From contig OY756962.1 of assembly GCA_963580455.1 (NCBI GenBank), positions 10,930,001-10,994,000 of the forward strand: 64,000 bases of DNA, written 5' to 3'. The notes beneath the pieces were generated by a model, which saw only the letters and a program-made list of their open reading frames with translations, did no database searches and was not told the origin of the DNA. This DNA comes from Euonymus europaeus (lineage: Eukaryota; Streptophyta; Magnoliopsida; Celastrales; Celastraceae). The position numbers and the translations under genes were made by a program. Shown piece after piece: positions 49,901 through 63,400 of this stretch; position 1 is the stretch's first letter; each line of letters starts with the position of its first letter.

Positions 49901-52900
49901 ATTTCGATGCCAAAATATGAACTTTCTAAGACAAATGGACAAAACCGTTAAATGCTCCTCCATAGAGAGAATTGAGCAACTTCAGACCATCAAAGTTGCT
50001 CGACGTAAACTTTTTACAATTTTTCTATGTCAAATTTTACGAGTATAAGCTTGCGAGATTATTTCGACGCCAAAACACCAACTTTCTATGACAAATAGAC
50101 AAAATCGCTAAAAGCTCTTCCATAGACAGAGTTGAGCAAGATTGGACCATAAAAGTTGTTCGACGTACACTTTTTACGATTCTTCTATGTCAAATTTTAC
50201 GAGTATAAACTTCCTAGATTATTTCGATAACAAAACATCAACTTTGTATGACAAATGGACAAAACAGCTAAAAGCTCCTCCATAGAGAGAGTTGAGCAAC
50301 ATCGGACCATCAAAGTTCCTCGGCGTACACTTTTTACTCTTCTTCTATGTAAAATTTTACGAGTATAAGCTTCCAAGATTATTTCGATTCCAAATCACCA
50401 ACTTTGTATGACAAACGGACAAAACCGTTAAAAGCTCCTCCATAGAGAGAGTTGAGTAACTTCGGACTATCAAAGTTGCTCGATGTAAACTTTTTATTGT
50501 TCTTCTATTTCAAATTTTATGAGTACAGGCTTCCTAGATTATTTCGATGAAAAATATGAACTTTCCACGACAAATGGACAAAACCGTTAAAAGCTCCTCC
50601 ATAGAGAGAGTTGAGCAACTTCGGACCATCAAAGTTGCCCGGTGTACACTTTTTATTGTTCTTCTATGTCAAATTTTATAAGTATATGATTCCTAGATTA
50701 TTTCGATGCTAAAACACCAACTTTCTATGACAAATGGACAAAACCGTTAAATGCTCCACCATAGAGAGAATTGAGCAACTTCAGACCATCAAAGTTGCTC
50801 GACGTAAACTTTTATCTATTTTTCTATATCAAATTTTACGAGTATAAACTTGCGAGATTATTTCGATGCCAAAACACCAACTTTCTATGACAAATGGACA
50901 AAACCATTAAAAGCTCCTCCATAAAGAGAGTTGAGCAACTTCGAACCATCAATGTTGCTCGGCGTACACTTTTTACTATTCTTCTATGTCAAATTTTACG
51001 AGTATAAGCTTGCCCGATTATTTCGATGCCAAAACACCAACATTCTATGACAAATCGACAAAACCGTTAAAAGATCATACATAGAGAGAGTTCAGCAACA
51101 TCGGACCATCAAAGTTGCGCGGGATACATTTTTATTGTTCTTCTATGTCAAATTTTACGAGTATAAGCTTCCTAGAGTATTTCGATGCTTAAACATCAAC
51201 TTTCTATGACAAATGGACAAAACCGTTTAAAGCTCCTCCATAGAGAGAATTGAGCAACTTCAGACCATCAAAGTTGTTCGGTGTACACTTTTTATTGTTA
51301 TTCTATGTCAAATTTTTTTGAGTATAAGCTTCCTAGATTATTTCGATTCCAAATCTCCAACTTTCTATGACAAATGGGCAAAACCGTTAAAAGCTCCACC
51401 ATAGAGAGAGTTGAGCAACTTCGGACCGTCAAAGTTGCTCGATGTACACTTTTTATTGTTCTTCTATGTCAAATTTTATGAGTATAATCTTTCTAGATTA
51501 TTTCGATGCCAAAATATCAACTTTCTACGACAAATGGACAAAACCGTTAAAAGCTCCTCCATAGAGAGAGTTGAGCAACTTCGGACCATTAGAGTTGCTC
51601 GGTGTACACTTATTATTGTTCTTCTATGTCAAATTTTATGAGTATAAGCTTCCAAGATTATTTCGATGCCAAAACACCAACTTTTTATTACAAATGGACA
51701 AAACCGTTAATAGCTCCTCCATAGAGAGAGTTGAGCAACTTCGGACCACCATAGTTGCTCGGTGTACACTTTTATTCTTCTTCTATGTCAAATATTATGA
51801 GTATGAGCTTCCTAGATTATTTCGATGCCAAAAGACCAACTTTCTATGACAAATAGACAAAATCGCTAAAAGCTCTTCCATAGACAGAGTTGAGCAAGAT
51901 TGGACCATAAAAGTTGTTCGACGTACACTTTTTACGATTCTTCTATGTCAAATTGTACGAGTATAAACTTCCTACATTATTTCGATAACAGAACATCAAC
52001 TTTGTATGACAAATGGACAAAACAGTTAAAACCTCCTCCATAGAGAGAGTTGAGCAACATCGGACCATCAAAGTTCCTCGGCGTACACTTTTTACTCTTC
52101 TTCTATGTAAAATTTTACGAGTATAAGCTTCCAAGATTATTTCGATTCCAAATCACCAACTTTGTATGACAAACGGACAAAACCGTTAAAAGCTCCTCCA
52201 TAGAGAGAGTTGAGTAACTTTGGACTATCAAAGTTGCTCGATGTACACTTTTTATTGTTCTTTTATGTCAAATTTTATGAGTACAAGCTTCCTAGATTAT
52301 TTCGATGCCAAAATATGAACTTTCTACGACAAATGGACAAAACCGTTAAAAGCTCCTCCATAGAAAGAGTTGAGCAACTTCGGACCATCAAAGTTGCCCG
52401 ATATACACTTTTTATTGTTCTTCTATGTCAAATTTTATGAGTACAAGCTTCCTAGATTATTTCGATGCCAAAATATGAACTTTCTAAGACAAATGGACAA
52501 AACCGTTAAATGCTCCTCCATAGAGAGAATTGAGCAACTTCAGACCATCAAAGTTGCTCGACGTAAACTTTTTACAATTTTTCTATGTCAAATTTTACGA
52601 GTATAAGCTTGCGAGATTATTTCGACGCCAAAACACCAACTTTCTATGACAAATAGACAAAATCGCTAAAAGCTCTTCCATAGACAGAGTTGAGCAAGAT
52701 TGGACCATAAAAGTTGTTCGACGTACACTTTTTTCGATTCTTCTATGTCAAATTTTACGAGTATAAACTTCCTAGATTATTTCGATAACAAAACATCAAC
52801 TTTGTATGACAAATGGACAAAACAGCTAAAAGCTCCTCCATAGAGAGAGTTGAGCAACATCGGACCATCAAAGTTCCTCGGCGTACACTTTTTACTCTTC

Positions 52901-54412
52901 TTCTATGTAAAATTTTACGAGTATAAGCTTCCAAGATTATTTCGATTCCAAATCACCAACTTTGTATGACAAACGGACAAAACCGTTAAAAGCTCCTCCA
53001 TAGAGAGAGTTGAGTAACTTCGGACTATCAAAGTTGCTCGATGTAAACTTTTTATTGTTCTTCTATTTCAAATTTTATGAGTACAGGCTTCCTAGATTAT
53101 TTCGATGAAAAAATATGAACTTTCTACGACAAATGGACAAAACCGTTAAAAGCTCCTCCATAGAGAGAGTTGAGCAACTTCGGACCATCAAAGTTGCCCG
53201 GTGTACACTTTTTATTGTTCTTCTATGTCAAATTTTATAAGTATATGCTTCCTAGATTATTTCGATGCTAAAACACCAACTTTCTATGACAAATGGACAA
53301 AACCGTTAAATGCTCCACCATAGAGAGAATTGAGCAACTTCAGACCATCAAAGTTGCTCGACGTAAACTTTTATCTATTTTTCTATGTCAAATTTTACGA
53401 GTATAAACTTGCGAGATTATTTCGATGCCAAAACACCAACTTTCTATGACAAATGGACAAAACCATTAAAAGCTCCTCCATAAAGAGAGTTGAGCAACTT
53501 CGAACCATCAATGTTGCTCGGCGTACACTTTTTACTATTCTTCTATGTCAAATTTTACGAGTATAAGCTTGCCCGATTATTTCGATGCCAAAACACCAAC
53601 ATTCTATGACAAATCGACAAAACCGTTAAAAGATCATACATAGAGAGAGTTCAGCAACATCGGACCATCAAAGTTGCTCGGGATACATTTTTATTGTTCT
53701 TCTATGTCAAATTTTACGAGTATAAGCTTCCTAGAGTATTTCGATGCTTAAACATCAACTTTCTATGACAAATGGACAAAACCGTTTAAAGCTCCTCCAT
53801 AGAGAGAATTGAGCAACTTCAGACCATCAAAGTTTTTCGGTGTACACTTTTTATTGTTATTCTATGTCAAATTTTTTTGAGTATAAGCTTCCTAGATTAT
53901 TTCGATTCCAAATCTCCAACTTTCTATGACAAATGGGCAAAACCGTTAAAAGCTCCACCATAGAGAGAGTTGAGCAACTTCGGACCATCAAAGTTGCTCG
54001 ATGTACACTTTTTATTGTTCTTCTATGTCAAATTTTATGAGTATAATCTTTATAGATTATTTCGATGCCAAAATATCAACTTTCTACGACAAATGGACAA
54101 AACCGTTAAAAGCTCCTCCATAGAGAGAGTTGAGCAACTTCGGACCATCAGAGTTGCTCGGTGTACACTTATTATTGTTCTTCTATGTCAAATTTTATGA
54201 GTATAAGCTTCCAAGATTATTTCGATGCCAAAACACCAACTTTTTATTACAAATGGACAAAACCATTAATAGCTCCTCCATAGAGAGATTTGAGCAACTT
54301 CGGACCACCATAGTTGCTCGGTGTACACTTTTATTCTTCTTCTATGTCAAATATTATGAGTATGAGCTTCCTAGATTATTTCGATGCCAAAAGACCAAAT
54401 TTCTATGACAAA
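43970..54412 (+). repeat. Higher-order repeat of 2559 bp (16 monomers), about 4.1 copies
   Basis: Matching positions recur at 43896, 46455, 49013, 51571 and 54130, steps of 2558-2559 bp. Copies run about 43.97-46.53, 46.53-49.09, 49.09-51.65 and 51.65-54.20 kb plus a partial fifth. They differ at only a few dozen places by eye. The 2558-bp step after copy 2 is explained by a lost base in its GAGTTAGCAAC at about 48373. Shared variants group copies: CGATATACAC and TTTCGACGCC are in copies 2-4 but not 1; CTTTTATCTA and GATGAAAA are in 3-4 only; GAGCTTGCTAG is in the joins after copies 1 and 2 only. The minus-strand 63-codon frames repeated in each copy are not genes. Confidence 0.95.
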
Positions 54413-57400
54413 TGGACAAAACCGTTAAAAGCTCCTCCATAGAGAGAGTTGATCAATTTTGAACCAACAAAGTTGCTCGGGATACACTTTTTATTGTTCT
54501 TCTATGTCAAATTTTACGAGTATAAGCTTCCTAGATTATTTCGACGCCAAAACACCAACCTTTTACGAAAAATGGACAAAACCGTTAAAAGCTCTTCCAT
54601 TGAGAGAGTTGAGCAACTTCGGACCGTCAAAGTTGCTCGGTGTACACTTTTTATTGTTCTTCTATGTCAAAGTTTATGAGTATAAGTTTCCTAGATTATT
54701 TCGATGCCAAAACACCAACTTTCTACGACAAATGGACAAAACCGTTAAAAGCTCTTCCATAGAGAGAGTTGAGCAACTTCGGACCATCAAAGTTGCTCGG
54801 TGTACACTTTTTATTGTTATTCTATGTAAAATTTTATGAGTATATGCTTTCAAGATTATTTCGATTCCAAATCATCAACTTTCTGTGGGAAATGGACAAA
54901 ACCGTTAAAAGGTACTCCATAGAGAGAGTTCAGCAACTTCGGACCAACAAAGTTGCTTGGTGTACACTTTTTATTGTTCTTCTATGTCAAATTTTACGAG
55001 TATAAGCTTTCTAGATCATTTCGATGCCAAAACACCAACTTTCTATCACAAGCGACAAAACTGTTAAAAGCTCCTCCATTGTGAGAGTTGAGCAACTTCG
55101 GACCATCAAAGTTGCTCGGCGTACACCTTGTATTGTTCTTCTATGTCAAATTTTATGAGTATAAGCTTCCATGATTATTTTGATTTCAAAACACTAACTT
55201 TCTACGACAAATGGACGAAACCGTTAAAACCTCCTCCATAGCGAGAGTTGAGCAACTTCGGACCATCAAGGTTGCTCGGTGTACACTTTTTATTGTTCTT
55301 CTATCTCAAAGTTTATGAGTATAAGTTTCCTAGATTATTTCGATGCCAAAACACCAACTTTCTACGACAAATGGACAAAACCGTTAAAAGCTCTTCCATA
55401 GAGAGAGTTGAGCAACTTCGGACCATCAAAGTTGCTCGGTGTACACTTTTTATTGTTATTCTATGTCAAATTTTATGAGTATAAGCTTTCAAGATTATTT
55501 CGATTCCAAATCATCAACTTTCTGTGGGAAATGGACAAAACCGTTAAAAGGTACTCCATAGAGAGAGTTCAGCAACTTCGGACCAACAAAGTTGCTTGGT
55601 GTACACTTTTTATTGTTCTTCTATGTCAAATTTTACGGGTATAAGCTTTCTAGATTATTTCGATGCCAAAACACCAACTTTCTATCACAAGCGACAAAAC
55701 TGTTAAAAGCTCCTCCATTGTGAGAGTTGAGCAACTTCGGACCATCAAAGTTGCTCGGCGTACACCTTGTATTGTTCTTCTATGTCAAATTTTATGAGTA
55801 TAAGCTTCCATGATTATTTTGATTTCAAAACACTAACTTTCTACGACAAATGGACGAAACCGTTAAAACCTCCTCCATAGCGAGAGTTGAGCAACTTCGG
55901 ACCATCAAGGTTGCTCGGCGTACACTTTTTACTGTTCTCCTATGTCAAATATTATGAGTATAAGCTTCCTAGATTATTTCGATGCCAAAAGACCAACTTT
56001 CTATGACAAATGGACAAACCCGTTAAAAGCTACTCCATAGACAGAGTGGAGCATGTTCGGACCATAAAGGTTGTCCGACGTACACTTTTTACGATTCTTC
56101 TATGTCAAATTTTACGAGTATGAGTTTCCTAAATTATTTCGATGAGAAAACACCAACTTTCTATGACAAATGGACAAAACAGCTAAAAGCTCCTTCATAG
56201 AGGGAGTTGAGCAATTTCGGACCATCAAAGTTGCTCGGTGTACACTTTTTATTGTTATTCTATGTCAAATTTTATGAGTATAAGCTTTCAAGATTATTTC
56301 GATTCCAAATCACCAACTTCCTGTGAGAAATGGACAAAACCGTTAAAACGTACTCCATAGAGAGAGTTCAGAAACTTCGGACCAACAAAGTTGCTTGGTG
56401 TACACTTTTTATTGTTCTCCTATGTCAAATATTATGAGTATAAGCTACCAAGATTATTTCGGTGCGAAAACACCAACTTTTTATCACAAATGGACAAAAC
56501 CCTTAAAACCTCCTCCATAGAGAGAGTTGAGCAACTTCGGACCATCGTAGTTGCTCGGTGTACACTTTTTATTATTCTTTTATGTCAAATATTATGAGTA
56601 TAAGCTTCCTAGATTATTTCGATGCTAAAACACCATCTTTCTATGACAAATGGACAAAACCGTTAAAAGCTCTTCCATAGAGAGAATTGAGCAACTTCGG
56701 ACCATCAAAGTTGCTTGGTGTACAGTTTTTATTGTTCTTCTACGTCAAATTTTACGAGTATAAGCTTCCAAGATTATTTCGATGCCAAAACACCAATTTT
56801 TTATCACAAATGGACAAAACCGTTAAAAGCTCCTCCATAGCGAGAGTTGAGCAACTTCGAACCATCAAAGTTGCTCGGCGTACACTATTTACTATTCTCC
56901 TATGTCAAATTTTATGAGTATAAGAGCTTCCTAAATTATTTCGATGCCAAAAGACCAACTTACTATGACAAATGGACAAACACGTTAAAAGGTACTCCAT
57001 AGACAGAGTTGAGCAAGTTAGGACCATAAAAATTTTTCGACGTACACTTTTTACGATTCTTCTATGTCAAATTTTACGAGTATAAGCTTCCTAGATTATT
57101 TCGATGACAAAACACCAACTTTCTACGACAAATAGACAAAACAGCTAAAATCTCCTCCTTAGAGAGAGTTGAGCAACTTCGGACCCTCAAAGTTCTTCGG
57201 TGTACACTTTTATTGTTAATTCTACATCAAATTTTATGAGTCGAAGCTTCCAAGATTATTTCGATTCCAAAAACACCAACTTTCTATGACAAATAGACAA
57301 AACCGTTAAAAGCTCCTCCATAGAGAGAGTTGATCAATTTCGAACCAACAAAGTTGCTCGGGATACACTTTTTATTGTTCTTCTATGTCAAATTTTACAA

Positions 57401-60400
57401 GTATAAGTTTCCTAGATTATTTCGTTGCCAAAACACAAACTTTTTATGACAAATGGACAAAATCGTTAAAATCTCTTCCATAGAGAGAGTTGAGCAACTT
57501 CGGACCATCAAAGTTGCTCGGTGTACACTATTTATCGTTCTTCTATTTCAAATTTTATGAGTATAAGCTTCCTAGATTATTTCGATGCCAAAACACCAAC
57601 TTTTTACGACAAATGGACAAAACCGTTAGAAGCTCTTCCACTGAGAGAGTTGAGCAACTTCGGACCATCAAAGCTCGGCGTACACTATTTACTATTCTTC
57701 TATGTCAAATTTTACCTGTATAAGCTTGCTTGATTATTTCGATGACAAAACACTAACTTTCTATGACAAATGGACGAAACCGTTAAAAGCTCCTCCATAG
57801 AGAGAGTTGAGCAACTTTGGACCATCAAGGTTGCCCAGCGTACACTTTTTACTATTGTTTTATGTCAAATTTTACAAATATAAGCTTCCAAGACTATTTC
57901 GATGCCAAAACACCAACTTTTTATCATAAATAGACAAAACCGTTAAAAGCCCATCCATAGAGAGAGTTGAGCAACTTCGGACCATCATAGTTTCTCGGTG
58001 TACACTTTTTATTGTTCTCCTATGTCAAATATTATGAGTATAAGCTTCCTAGATTATTTCGATGCCAAAAGACCAACTTTCTATGACAAATGGACAAACC
58101 CGTTAAAAGCTCCTCCACAGAGAGAGTTGAGCAACTTCGGACCATCAAGGTTGCTCGGCGTACACTTTTTACTGTTCTTCTATGTCAAATTTTACGAGTA
58201 TAAGCTTCCAAGACTATTTCGATGCCAAATACCAACTTTTTATCACAAATAGACAAAACCGTTAAAAGCTCATCCATAGAGAGAGTTGAGCAACTTCGGA
58301 CCATCATAGTTTCTCGGTGTACACTTTTTATTGTTCTCCTATGTCAAATTTTATGAGTAGAAGCTTCAAAGATTATTTCGATTCCAAAAACACCAACTTT
58401 CTATGAAAAATTGACAAAACCGTTAAAAGCTCCCCCATAGAAAGAGTTGATCAACTTCGGACCATCAAAGTTGCTCGGCGTACACTATTTACTATTCTTC
58501 TATGTCAAATTTTACGAGTATAAGCTTGCTAGATTATTTCGATGCCAAAACACCAAATTTCTATGACAATTGAACAAAACCGTTAAAAGATCCTACATAG
58601 AGAGAGTTGAGCAACTTCGAACCATCAAAGTTGCTCGGCGTACACTATTTACTGTTCTTCTATGTCAAATTTTACGAGTATAAGCTTGCTAGATTATTTC
58701 GATGCCAAAACACCAACTTTCTATGACAAATGGACAAACCCGTTAAAAGCTCCTCCACAGAGAGAGTTGAGCAACTTCGGACCATCAAGGTTGCTCGGCG
58801 TACACTTTTTACTGTTCTTCTATGTCAAATTTTACGAGTATATGCTTCCAAGACTATTTCGATGCCAAATACCAACTTTTTATCACAAATAGACAAAACC
58901 GTTAAAAGCTCATCCATAGAGAGAGTTGAGCAACTTCGGACCATCATAGTTTCTCGGTGTACACTTTTTATTGTTCTCCTATGTCAAATTTTATGAGTAG
59001 AAGCTTCAAAGATTATTTCGATTCCAAAAACACCAACTTTCTATGAAAAATTGACAAAACCGTTAAAAGCTCCCCCATAGAAAGAGTTGATCAACTTCGG
59101 ACCATCAAAGTTGCTCGGCGTACACTATTTACTATTCTTCTATGTCAAATTTTACGAGTATAAGCTTGCTAGATTATTTCGATGCCAAAACACCAACTTT
59201 CTATGACAATTGAACAAAACCGTTAAAAGATCCTACATAGAGAGAGTTGAGCAACTTCGAACCATCAAAGTTCCTCGGCGTACACTATTTACTATTCTTC
59301 TATGTCAAATTTTACGGGTATAAGCCTTCAAGACTATTTCGATGCCAAGACACCAACTTTTTATCACAAATGGACAAAACCGTTAAAAGCTCTCCCATAG
59401 AGAGAGTTGAGCTACTTCGGACCATCAAAGTTGCTCGGTGTACACTTTTTATTGTTCTTCTATGTCAAATTTTATGAGTACAGGCTTCCAAGATTATTTC
59501 GATGCCAAAACACCAACTTTCTTCGACAAATGGATAAAACCGTTAAAAGCTATTCCATAGAGAGAGTTGAGCAACATCGGACCATCAAAGTTGCTCGGCG
59601 TACCCTATTTCCTATTCTTCTATGTCAAATTTTACGAGTATAAGCTTGCTAGATTATTTCGATGCCAAAACACCAACTTTCTATGACAAATGAACAAAAC
59701 CGTTAAAAGATCCTCCCTAGAAAGAGTTGAGCAACTTCGAACCATCGAAATTGCTCGGCGTACACTATTTACTATTCTTCTATGTCAAATTTTACGAGTA
59801 TAAGATTTCTAGATTATTTCGATGCCAAAACACCAACTTTCTATCAGAAAGCGAAAAAACTGTTAAAAGCTCCTCCATAGAGAGAGATGAGCAACTTCGG
59901 ATCATCAAAGTTGCTCGGCGTACACCTTATATTGTTCTTCTATGTCAAATTTTATGAGTATAAGCTTCCATGATTATTTGGATTTCAAAACACTAACTTT
60001 CTATAACAAATTGATGAAACCGTTAAAAGCTCCTCCATAGAAAGAGTTGAGCAAGTTTCGACCATCCACAAATAGACAAAACCGTTAAAAGCTCATCCAT
60101 AGAGAGAGTTGAGCAACTTCGGACAATCAAAGTTGCTCTTTGTACATTTTTTATTGTTCTTCTATGTCAAATATTATGAGTAGAGGCTTCAAAGATTATT
60201 TCGATTCCAAAAACACCAACTTTCTATGAAAAATTGACAAAACCGTTAAAAGCTCCCCCATAGAAAGAGTTGATCAACTTCGGACCATCAAAGTTGCTCG
60301 GCGTACACTATTTACTATTCTTCTATGTCAAATTTTACGAGTATAAGCTTGCTAGATTATTTCGATGCCAAAACACCAACTTTCTATGACAATTGAACAA

Positions 60401-63400
60401 AACCGTTAAAAGATCCTACATAGAGAGAGTTGAGCAACTTCGAACCATCAAAGTTGCTCGGCGTACACTATTTACTGTTCTTCTATGTCAAATTTTACGA
60501 GTATAAGCTTGCTAGATTATTTCGATGCCAAAACACCAACTTTCTATGACAATTAATCAAAACCGTTAAAAGATCCTACATAGAGAGAGTTGAGCAACTT
60601 CGAACCATCAAAGTTGCTCGGCGTACACTATTTACTGTTCTTCTATGTCAAATTTTACGAGTATAAGCTTGCTAGATTATTTCGATGCCAAAACACCAAC
60701 TTTCTATGACAATTGAACAAAACCGTTAAAAGGTCCTACATAGAGAGAGTTGAGCAACTTCGAACCATCAAAGTTGCTCGGCGTACACTATTTACTGTTC
60801 TTCTATGTCAAATTTTACGAGTATAAGCTTGCTAGATTATTTCGATGCCAAAACACCAACTTTCTATGACAAATGAACAAAACCGTTAAAAGATCCTCCC
60901 TAGAAAGAGTTGAGCAACTTCGAACCATCGAAATTGCTCGGCGTACACTATTTACTATTCTTCTATGTCAAATTTTACGAGTATAAGATTTCTAGATTAT
61001 TTCGATGCCAAAACACCAACTTTCTATCACAAAGCGACAAAACTGTTAAAAGCTCCTCCATAGAGAGAGATGAGCAACTTCGGATCATCAAAGTTGCTCG
61101 GCGTACACCTTATATTGTTCTTCTATGTCAAATTTTATGAGTATAAGCTTCCATGATTATTTGGATTTCAAAACACTAACTTTCTATAACAAATTGACGA
61201 AACCGTTAAAAGCTCCTCCATAGAAAGAGTTGAGCAAGTTTCGACCATCCACAAATAGACAAAACCGTTAAAAGCTCATCCATAGAGAGAGTTGAGCAAC
61301 TTCGGACAATCAAAGTTGCTCTTTGTACATTTTTTATTGTTCTTCTATGTCAAATATTATGAGTAGAAGCTTCCAAGATTATTTCGATTCCAAAAACACC
61401 AACTTTCTATGACAAATGGACAAAACCGTTAAAAGCACCTCCATAGAGAGATTTGATCAACTTCGAACCAACAAAGTTGCTCGAGATACACTTTATATTG
61501 TTTTTCTATGTCTAATTTTACGAGTATAAGCTTCCTAGATTATTTGATGTCAAAACACCAACTTTTTACGGCAAATGGAAAAAAATCGTTAAAAGCTCTT
61601 TCCATAAGAGAGTTGAGAAACTTCGGACCATCAAAGTTGCTTGGGGTACACTTTTTATTGTTATTCTATGTCAAATTTTATGAGTATAAGCTTCCATGAT
61701 TATTTGGATTTCAAAACACCAACTTTCTATGACAAATGGACGAAACCGTTAAAAGCTTCTCCATAGAGAGAGTTGAGCAACTTCGGACCATCAAAGTTGC
61801 TCGGCGTACACTTTTTACTGTTCTTCTATGTCAAATTTTACGAGTATAAGCTTCCATGATTATTTGGATTTTGAAACACTAACTTTCTATGACAAATGGA
61901 CGAAACCGTTAAAAGCTCCTCCATAGAGAGAGTTGAGCAACTTCGAACCATCAAGGTTGCTCGGCGTACACTTTTTACTGTTCTTCTATGTCAAATTTTA
62001 CGAATATAAGCTTCCAAGACTATTTCGATGCCAAAACACCAACTTTTTATCACAAATAGACAAAACCGTTAAAAGCTCATCCATAGAGAGAGTTGAGTAA
62101 CTTCGGACCATCATAGTTTCTCGGTGTACACTTTTTATTGTTCTCCTATGTCAAATATTATGAGTATAAGCTTCCTAGATTATTTCGAAGCCAAAAGACT
62201 GACTTTCTATGACAAATGGACAAACTCGTTAAAAGCTACTCCACAGACAGAGTTGAGCAAGTTCGGACCATAAAAGTTGTTCGACGTACACTTTTTGCGA
62301 TTCTTCTATCTCAAATTTTACGAGTATAAGCTTCTTAGATTATTTCGAGGACAAAACACCAACTTTCTATGACAAATGGAAAAAATAGCTAAAAGCTTCT
62401 CCATAGAGAGAGTTGATCAACTTCGGACCATCAAAGTTGCTCGGTGTACACTTTTTATTGTTATTCTATGTCAAATTTTATGAGTATAAGCTTTCAAGAT
62501 TATTTCGATTCCAAATCACCAACTTTCTATGAGAAATGGACAAAACCGTTAAAAGCTCCTCCATAGAGAGAGTTCAGCAACTTCGGACCAACAAAGTTGC
62601 TTGGTGTACACTTTTTATTGTTCTTCTATGTCAAATTTTACGAGTATAAGCTTCCAAGATTATTTCGATGCCAAAACACCCATTTTTTTATTACAAATGG
62701 ACAAAACCATTAAAAGCTCCTCCATAGAGAGAGTTGAGCAACTTCGGACCATCAAAGTTGCTCGGTGTACACTTTTTATTGTTATTCTATGTCAAATATT
62801 ATGAGTATAAGAGCTTCCTAAATTATTTCGATGCCAAAAGACCAACTTACTATGTGGCAAATGGACAAACACGTTAAAAGCTACTACATAGACAGAGTTG
62901 AGCAAGTTCGGACCATATAAATTGTTCGACGTACACTTTTTACGATTCTTCTATGTCAAATGTTACGAGTATAAGCTTCCTAGATTATTTCGATGACAAA
63001 ACACCAACTTTCTACGACAAATAGACAAAACAGCTAAAAGCTCCTCCTTAGAGAGAGTTGAGCAACTTCGGACCATCAAAGTTCCTCGGTGTACACTTTT
63101 ATTGTTCTTCTACATCAAATTTTATGAGTAGAAGCTTCCAAGATTATTTCGATTCCAAAAACACCAACTTTCTATGACAAATGGGCAAAACCGTTAAAAG
63201 CTCCTCCATAGAGAGATTTGATAAACTTCGAACCAACAAAGTTGCTCGGGATACACTTTTTATTGTTGTTCAATGTCAAATTTTACGAGTATAAGCTTCC
63301 TAGATTATTTCGATGCCAAAACACCAACTTTTTATGACAAATGCACAAAATCGTTAAAAGCTCTTCCATAGAGAGAGTTGAGCAACTTCGGACCATCAAA

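Noticed and set aside
34230..54412. CRISPR-like array
   Set aside because: Period and structure are those of a tandem satellite: the 160-bp units abut, with no short repeats separated by unique spacers, and no cas-like genes are present.
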